Below, in pieces: positions 62,438 to 64,000 of a DNA stretch of 64,000 nucleotides. This DNA is from Hymenobacter crusticola. GTDB lineage: Bacteria > Bacteroidota > Bacteroidia > Cytophagales > Hymenobacteraceae. The number at the start of each line of letters is the position of its first letter. Position 1 is the stretch's first letter. The stretch is from positions 186,001 to 250,000 of the forward strand of contig NZ_MTSE01000007.1 in the NCBI RefSeq assembly GCF_002154225.1, written 5' to 3'. The position numbers and the translations under genes are program-made. The notes under the pieces were generated by a model. It made no database searches. It had not been told where the DNA came from and was given only the letters and a program-made list of their open reading frames with translations.

Positions 62438-63553
62438 CTACAAGTTGATTTTACGGTCGCGCGCAATGGTTTTCCACTCTCCGGTGGGCGCTTGATCCTG
62501 TATGGTAATGGCTCGCTCGTACAAAGCCACGGTGGGGCAAATGTGGTAAGGCAACCCGTAGAGCAAGTCGCCTACTTGGTAGCCATGGTTTGGCCCAGCT
62601 TCCAGCACTAGGTGCTCTTCGCTCTGGCCGATGGGCCGCAGCTCCGGGGCATTGAGGAAAGTAACGCGCTTATCTAATGGGCTTTCTGCAGCAATGGATT
62701 TATGACCTAGGTCCACGCAAATTTTGGTAGCATCGGGCAGAGAAATAACCCGGCTCAGCACCAAAGCGGCGGGCCAATATGGTTGTTCTTTGCACACGTT
62801 CCCGTAGCCACTGTCCCAGTAGATGAAGGTGCCGGGGCTGCATTCTATGCTCGGGCGGGCGGCGTGGATGGGAAACGTGGGGCTGCCGCCGGCCACGATA
62901 ATTGGCTCAGCACCCACTTCGCGCAGCTGCGCGGCTAGCTTTTCCACCAGGGCAAAGGCGCTGTTGCAGTGCTCAGTGCGCAAGGCTAGGTCTTCGTCAC
63001 GAATGTGCCCGTCGTAGGCGTGTAAGCCCACCACTTGCAGGTTGGCGAGGGCCGTGCACTGCTGGTACAAGGCAAACGCCGCGGCCGGGGCAATGCCCGA
63101 GCGGTTCATGCCCACGTTCAGGTCGATGAATACGGGAACCGTCAGCTCGCTTGCCGCAGCCAGGGCGTTCAGGTGCTGTGCCGCCTCGTAGGTATCGATG
63201 AGGCAGGAGAACTTGGTTTGCGGGTAGTGCTTGATTACCTGCACGAAGCGCGCGGCCTTGGGGCCAATGGGCTGGTAGGCTAGCAGCACGTCGGGCGCCC
63301 CGCTGAGACCTAGCATCTCGGCTTCGGCAATGGTGGCGCACTTAAATTTGGTGATGCCCGCCGCCATCGTCAGCAAGGTCGATTCCTGGTTTTTGTGCGT
63401 TTTCACGTGGGGCCGCAGGCGGCTCACGTCGTCAATGCTCGCGACCAGCTGCGCCAAGTTGTGCTGCACCCGGGCCGGGTACACGACCAGCGCGGGCGTA
63501 TCTAGCGCGTCGGCGTCCGTGATGCTGAACCACTCTTCCATGTTGATCAACAA
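62438..63553 (-). CDS. D-threonine aldolase / D-serine dehydratase family PLP enzyme
   Basis: A 371-residue fold-type III PLP enzyme (alanine racemase-like barrel). The PLP lysine is in RPHVKTHKNQ near residue 54. The barrel continues with IDLNVGMNRSGI, VGLHAYDGH and VAGGSPTFP, and the C-terminal domain has PYHICPTV, the His-x-Cys zinc pair of this family. It may cleave D-threonine or dehydrate D-serine; dehydration makes 2-aminoacrylate, which the RidA gene beside it could clear. Starts at 63553 or 63541 are equally plausible. Confidence 0.83.
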   Translation of the reverse strand: MLINMEEWFSITDADALDTPALVVYPARVQHNLAQLVASIDDVSRLRPHVKTHKNQESTLLTMAAGITKFKCATIAEAEMLGLSGAPDVLLAYQPIGPKAARFVQVIKHYPQTKFSCLIDTYEAAQHLNALAAASELTVPVFIDLNVGMNRSGIAPAAAFALYQQCTALANLQVVGLHAYDGHIRDEDLALRTEHCNSAFALVEKLAAQLREVGAEPIIVAGGSPTFPIHAARPSIECSPGTFIYWDSGYGNVCKEQPYWPAALVLSRVISLPDATKICVDLGHKSIAAESPLDKRVTFLNAPELRPIGQSEEHLVLEAGPNHGYQVGDLLYGLPYHICPTVALYERAITIQDQAPTGEWKTIARDRKINL

Positions 63554-63561
63554 TAACGTAC

Positions 63562-64000
63562 CTAGGCTAGCTCGAACAGCGCCTCAATCTCCACCGGAAT
63601 GTTGTCGGGCAGGGAGCCAAAACCCACGGCGCTGCGCACGCCAATGCCGTTTTCGGGGCCCCACACCTGCGCGAACAGCTCGCTGCAGCCGTTAATAACG
63701 TAGGGGTGCCGCTCAAAATCGGGGGTGCAGTTCACCATGCCGAGCACTTTGATCACGCGCTTTACCTTGTTCAGGCTACCTAGGTTGGCCACGATGGTCG
63801 ACAGAATAGCTAGGCCCACTTGCCGGGCGGCTAGCTTGCCTTCCTCGATGTCGAGGGCTTCGCCAATGCGGCCGATAATCAGGCTTTTATCGTCTTGCAC
63901 GGTGCCGTGCCCAGACACGTAGAGGTAGTTACCGTCGATTAGGCAGGGTTTGTACACGCCAAGCGGCGCGGGTGCGGGCGGTAGGTTAAGACCAGTTTGG
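63562..64000 (-). CDS. RidA family protein, 5' end missing
   Basis: The gene runs off the right window edge. The frame is open to base 63999 and reads LNLPPAPAPLGVYKPC before LIDGNYLYVSGHGTV, the usual RidA N-terminus, so the GTG at 63957 is an internal codon, not the start. Further motifs are EGKLAARQVGLAILS, VLGMVNCTPDFERHP and the closing GIGVRSAVGFGSLPDNIPVEIEA with the active-site Arg. RidA hydrolyses reactive enamines such as 2-aminoacrylate. It lies 8 bases upstream of the D-threonine-aldolase-family gene in the same operon. Confidence 0.88.
   Translation of the reverse strand, partial: QTGLNLPPAPAPLGVYKPCLIDGNYLYVSGHGTVQDDKSLIIGRIGEALDIEEGKLAARQVGLAILSTIVANLGSLNKVKRVIKVLGMVNCTPDFERHPYVINGCSELFAQVWGPENGIGVRSAVGFGSLPDNIPVEIEALFELA

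Noticed and set aside
1-64000. tRNA, rRNA, CRISPR arrays or phage genes
   Set aside because: No cloverleaf-like or regularly spaced repeat pattern and no transposase, integrase or phage structural protein was seen in any frame.

Overview
The window looks like a chromosomal segment of a Bacteroidota bacterium, most likely a Hymenobacter-like member of the Cytophagales. Grounds: the gene order bamD - rpoZ-like omega - coaBC - DUF4835 - recN - fabI, a BshA-type bacillithiol enzyme, a GH3-serine hydrolase fusion, almost no Shine-Dalgarno sequences, several TAnnTTTG -7 boxes typical of the phylum, and protein sequences that read as Hymenobacteraceae. This assignment is by recognition, not by a database search.

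Region 1 (1-22.2 kb) is a surface-polysaccharide locus. It opens with the 3' end of a Wzt-type O-antigen ABC exporter ATPase, continues with an FkbM methyltransferase and a run of GT2 and GT4 glycosyltransferases with an OafA-like acyltransferase among them, and ends with a WecE-type sugar aminotransferase, one more GT4-like protein, a polytopic Wzy-like membrane protein and a TPR protein. Many of the transferases are paralogue pairs. Segments 1-4.9 kb and 13.5-14.8 kb are visibly AT-rich and look acquired.

Region 2 (22.3-34.4 kb) is core metabolism and stress: an M42-like aminopeptidase, membrane pyrophosphatase hppA, hpt-adk-obg, grpE-dnaJ, an ECF sigma factor with a partner membrane protein, and a NatAB-like ABC exporter.

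Region 3 (34.6-45.1 kb) mixes a ChaN-like protein, two uncharacterised genes, a DUF2071 protein, an IscA-type Fe-S carrier, bshA, a large GH3-serine hydrolase and mutL.

Region 4 (45.2-57.7 kb) has two tandem rhomboid proteases, mdh, tilS, an OstA-like protein, bamD, omega, a coaBC gene split in two, DUF4835, recN and fabI.

Region 5 (57.7-64.0 kb) holds a DinB-fold thiol-transferase-like protein, DNA polymerase IV, two small exported proteins, and a minus-strand set of RidA, a D-threonine-aldolase-family enzyme and an M19 dipeptidase that together suggest D-amino-acid or dipeptide salvage.

Two signals cut across the genes. First, intergenic regions carry many palindromic elements of several families, two of them built like BIMEs (paired inverted REP hairpins); one sits inside coaBC and supplies its stop codon. 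Second, the words CTAGGT/ACCTAG and, more loosely, CTAG followed by Gly or Ala codons are strikingly common outside the AT-rich segments, although CTAG is usually avoided in bacteria. I saw no tRNA, rRNA, CRISPR array or transposase gene.
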